A stretch of DNA of 19,266 nt. Origin: Emmonsiellopsis sp. PD_33. Its lineage: Eukaryota; Ascomycota; Eurotiomycetes; Onygenales; Ajellomycetaceae. Positions 18,411 through 19,266 of the stretch are shown here, piece by piece. Both the position numbers and the translations under genes were made by a program. The stretch lies in contig JANTQF010000511.1 of assembly GCA_032988165.1 (NCBI GenBank), positions 1-19,266 of the forward strand, in the 5' to 3' direction. Numbering within the stretch: the first letter of the stretch is position 1; every line of letters begins with the position of its first letter. Under the pieces are notes generated by a model, which did no database searches, was not told the DNA's origin, and was given only the letters and a program-made list of their open reading frames with translations.

Positions 18411-19266
18411 TTCTGTGCTACTTTGAAAGTGTTACACTTTTGATGATTTTTTGAATTTTTTTGTACATATTTTTTTTTCGCGCGCGTTGTGGGTTCGGTA
18501 AGGAGTGATTTATGGATATGTTGAGGTGTTTTTGATCGATATTGTTGTGTGAGTGAGAAGGATCAATGGCACATTCTTTTTCTTTTTCCAGAAAGGCCAC
18601 AATATTTCATCACCTGGTAAGTTAGTATGTTATCAACCGCTTCGCAAAGGAACAAAGTCAAGGGGTCGTCGTAGTTAGTTAAATTACATACCTAATACGC
18701 CGATTAACTGTGTAGGCACGTTCGCGAGAATCTGCCCGAAATAATTTGTGTAGTGCATATACTAGGTGGGTACCTAGGTAGCTCGAGACAGAAACGATGG
18801 GCGAGCCTGTCATTCATATTCTGTTGGTTCGTGATATTCGGTGTCTGTTTTCGAAGGGGATCGATCGGTGTGGCTGGTTGTTGAGGGACGGCTGGGAGAC
18901 GCATGGTCTATGCATGTAGCGGAAGGAATGTGAGATGAATAGATCACACTCTCTGGAACGGCGTAGATATCGTTGAACACCAACAAGAGAACGCATCCAA
19001 GGTCATTCATCTCCATAGAAGAGATCTCCTCCGTTTGCTTTCAATTCGCCAGGCAATCCGTCTCACAGGCACCGCTCACTTGCTCTTCCATTCCTTCCTT
19101 CTTTCCTTCCACATCAGGTACCCAGATTGGAAACATAACAAAAGCTGGGGACAGAAGTGAAAGAATAGTAAATATATAATATACGGTATCAGAATCCCAT
19201 GAAAAAAGAACATGTTTCAATTGAGATGGTATTCAGAATACGCGGGGGTCTTGCGAATCCATTAAC
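18411..19266. other. Intergenic right end
   Basis: No coding region, RNA gene or repeat family is supported. After the T-rich terminator zone of the last tRNA-Phe the sequence is unremarkable. Short open frames on both strands carry no recognisable motif. A gene may begin beyond the window. Confidence 0.5.

Noticed and set aside
17992..18443. Repeated short frames beginning MIAQLGERTTEV at the tRNA-Phe genes
   Set aside because: They are translations of the tRNA genes themselves and repeat only because the tRNA copies are identical.

Overview
The window is nuclear DNA of a filamentous ascomycete, most likely Eurotiomycetes (Aspergillus/Penicillium-like). The reasons are short GT–AG introns with CTAAC/CTAAT branch sites, fungal-type tRNA genes (including intron-containing tRNA-Phe), and recognisable fungal versions of Taf14, a class I phosducin-like protein and a GOR1-like glyoxylate reductase. 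It is gene-sparse, with about 40% in low-complexity, AT- or T-rich intergenic sequence.

Layout from left to right: 1–1416 is an intergenic/promoter stretch with a G-quadruplex motif. 1417–3115 (+) is a seven-exon YEATS-domain gene (Taf14 family). 4098–4178 (−) is tRNA-Ser(AGA). 5512–7779 (+) is a large intronless gene for an uncharacterised fungal membrane protein with a heavily glycosylated external loop. 7780–9487 has no gene. 9488–10472 (−) is a three-exon phosducin-like protein (PhnA class). 10473–12989 is about 2.5 kb with no supportable gene. 12990–14003 (−) is a decayed class II aldolase/adducin-type gene. 14855–16304 (+) is a four-exon D-2-hydroxyacid dehydrogenase. 16933–18410 holds three tRNA-Phe(GAA) genes, one on − and two on +, each with its own intron. 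The remaining right end shows no gene.

The intact genes look unrelated: chromatin/transcription (Taf14), Gβγ signalling chaperone (phosducin), reduction of 2-oxoacids (dehydrogenase), translation (tRNAs), and a membrane orphan. The most interesting part is 12990–16304. The aldolase pseudogene and the intact dehydrogenase are divergent and share an 851-bp control region with a repeated 10-mer and a CGG-N7-CCG inverted repeat. This looks like the remains of a divergent metabolic pair that has lost one partner. The pseudogene lesions can be read one by one: three in-frame stops, two 1-nt losses, a CAAT duplication, a probable broken splice acceptor and a missing N-terminal segment. All exon models were joined by hand from splice signals, reading frame and family similarity; no search was run.
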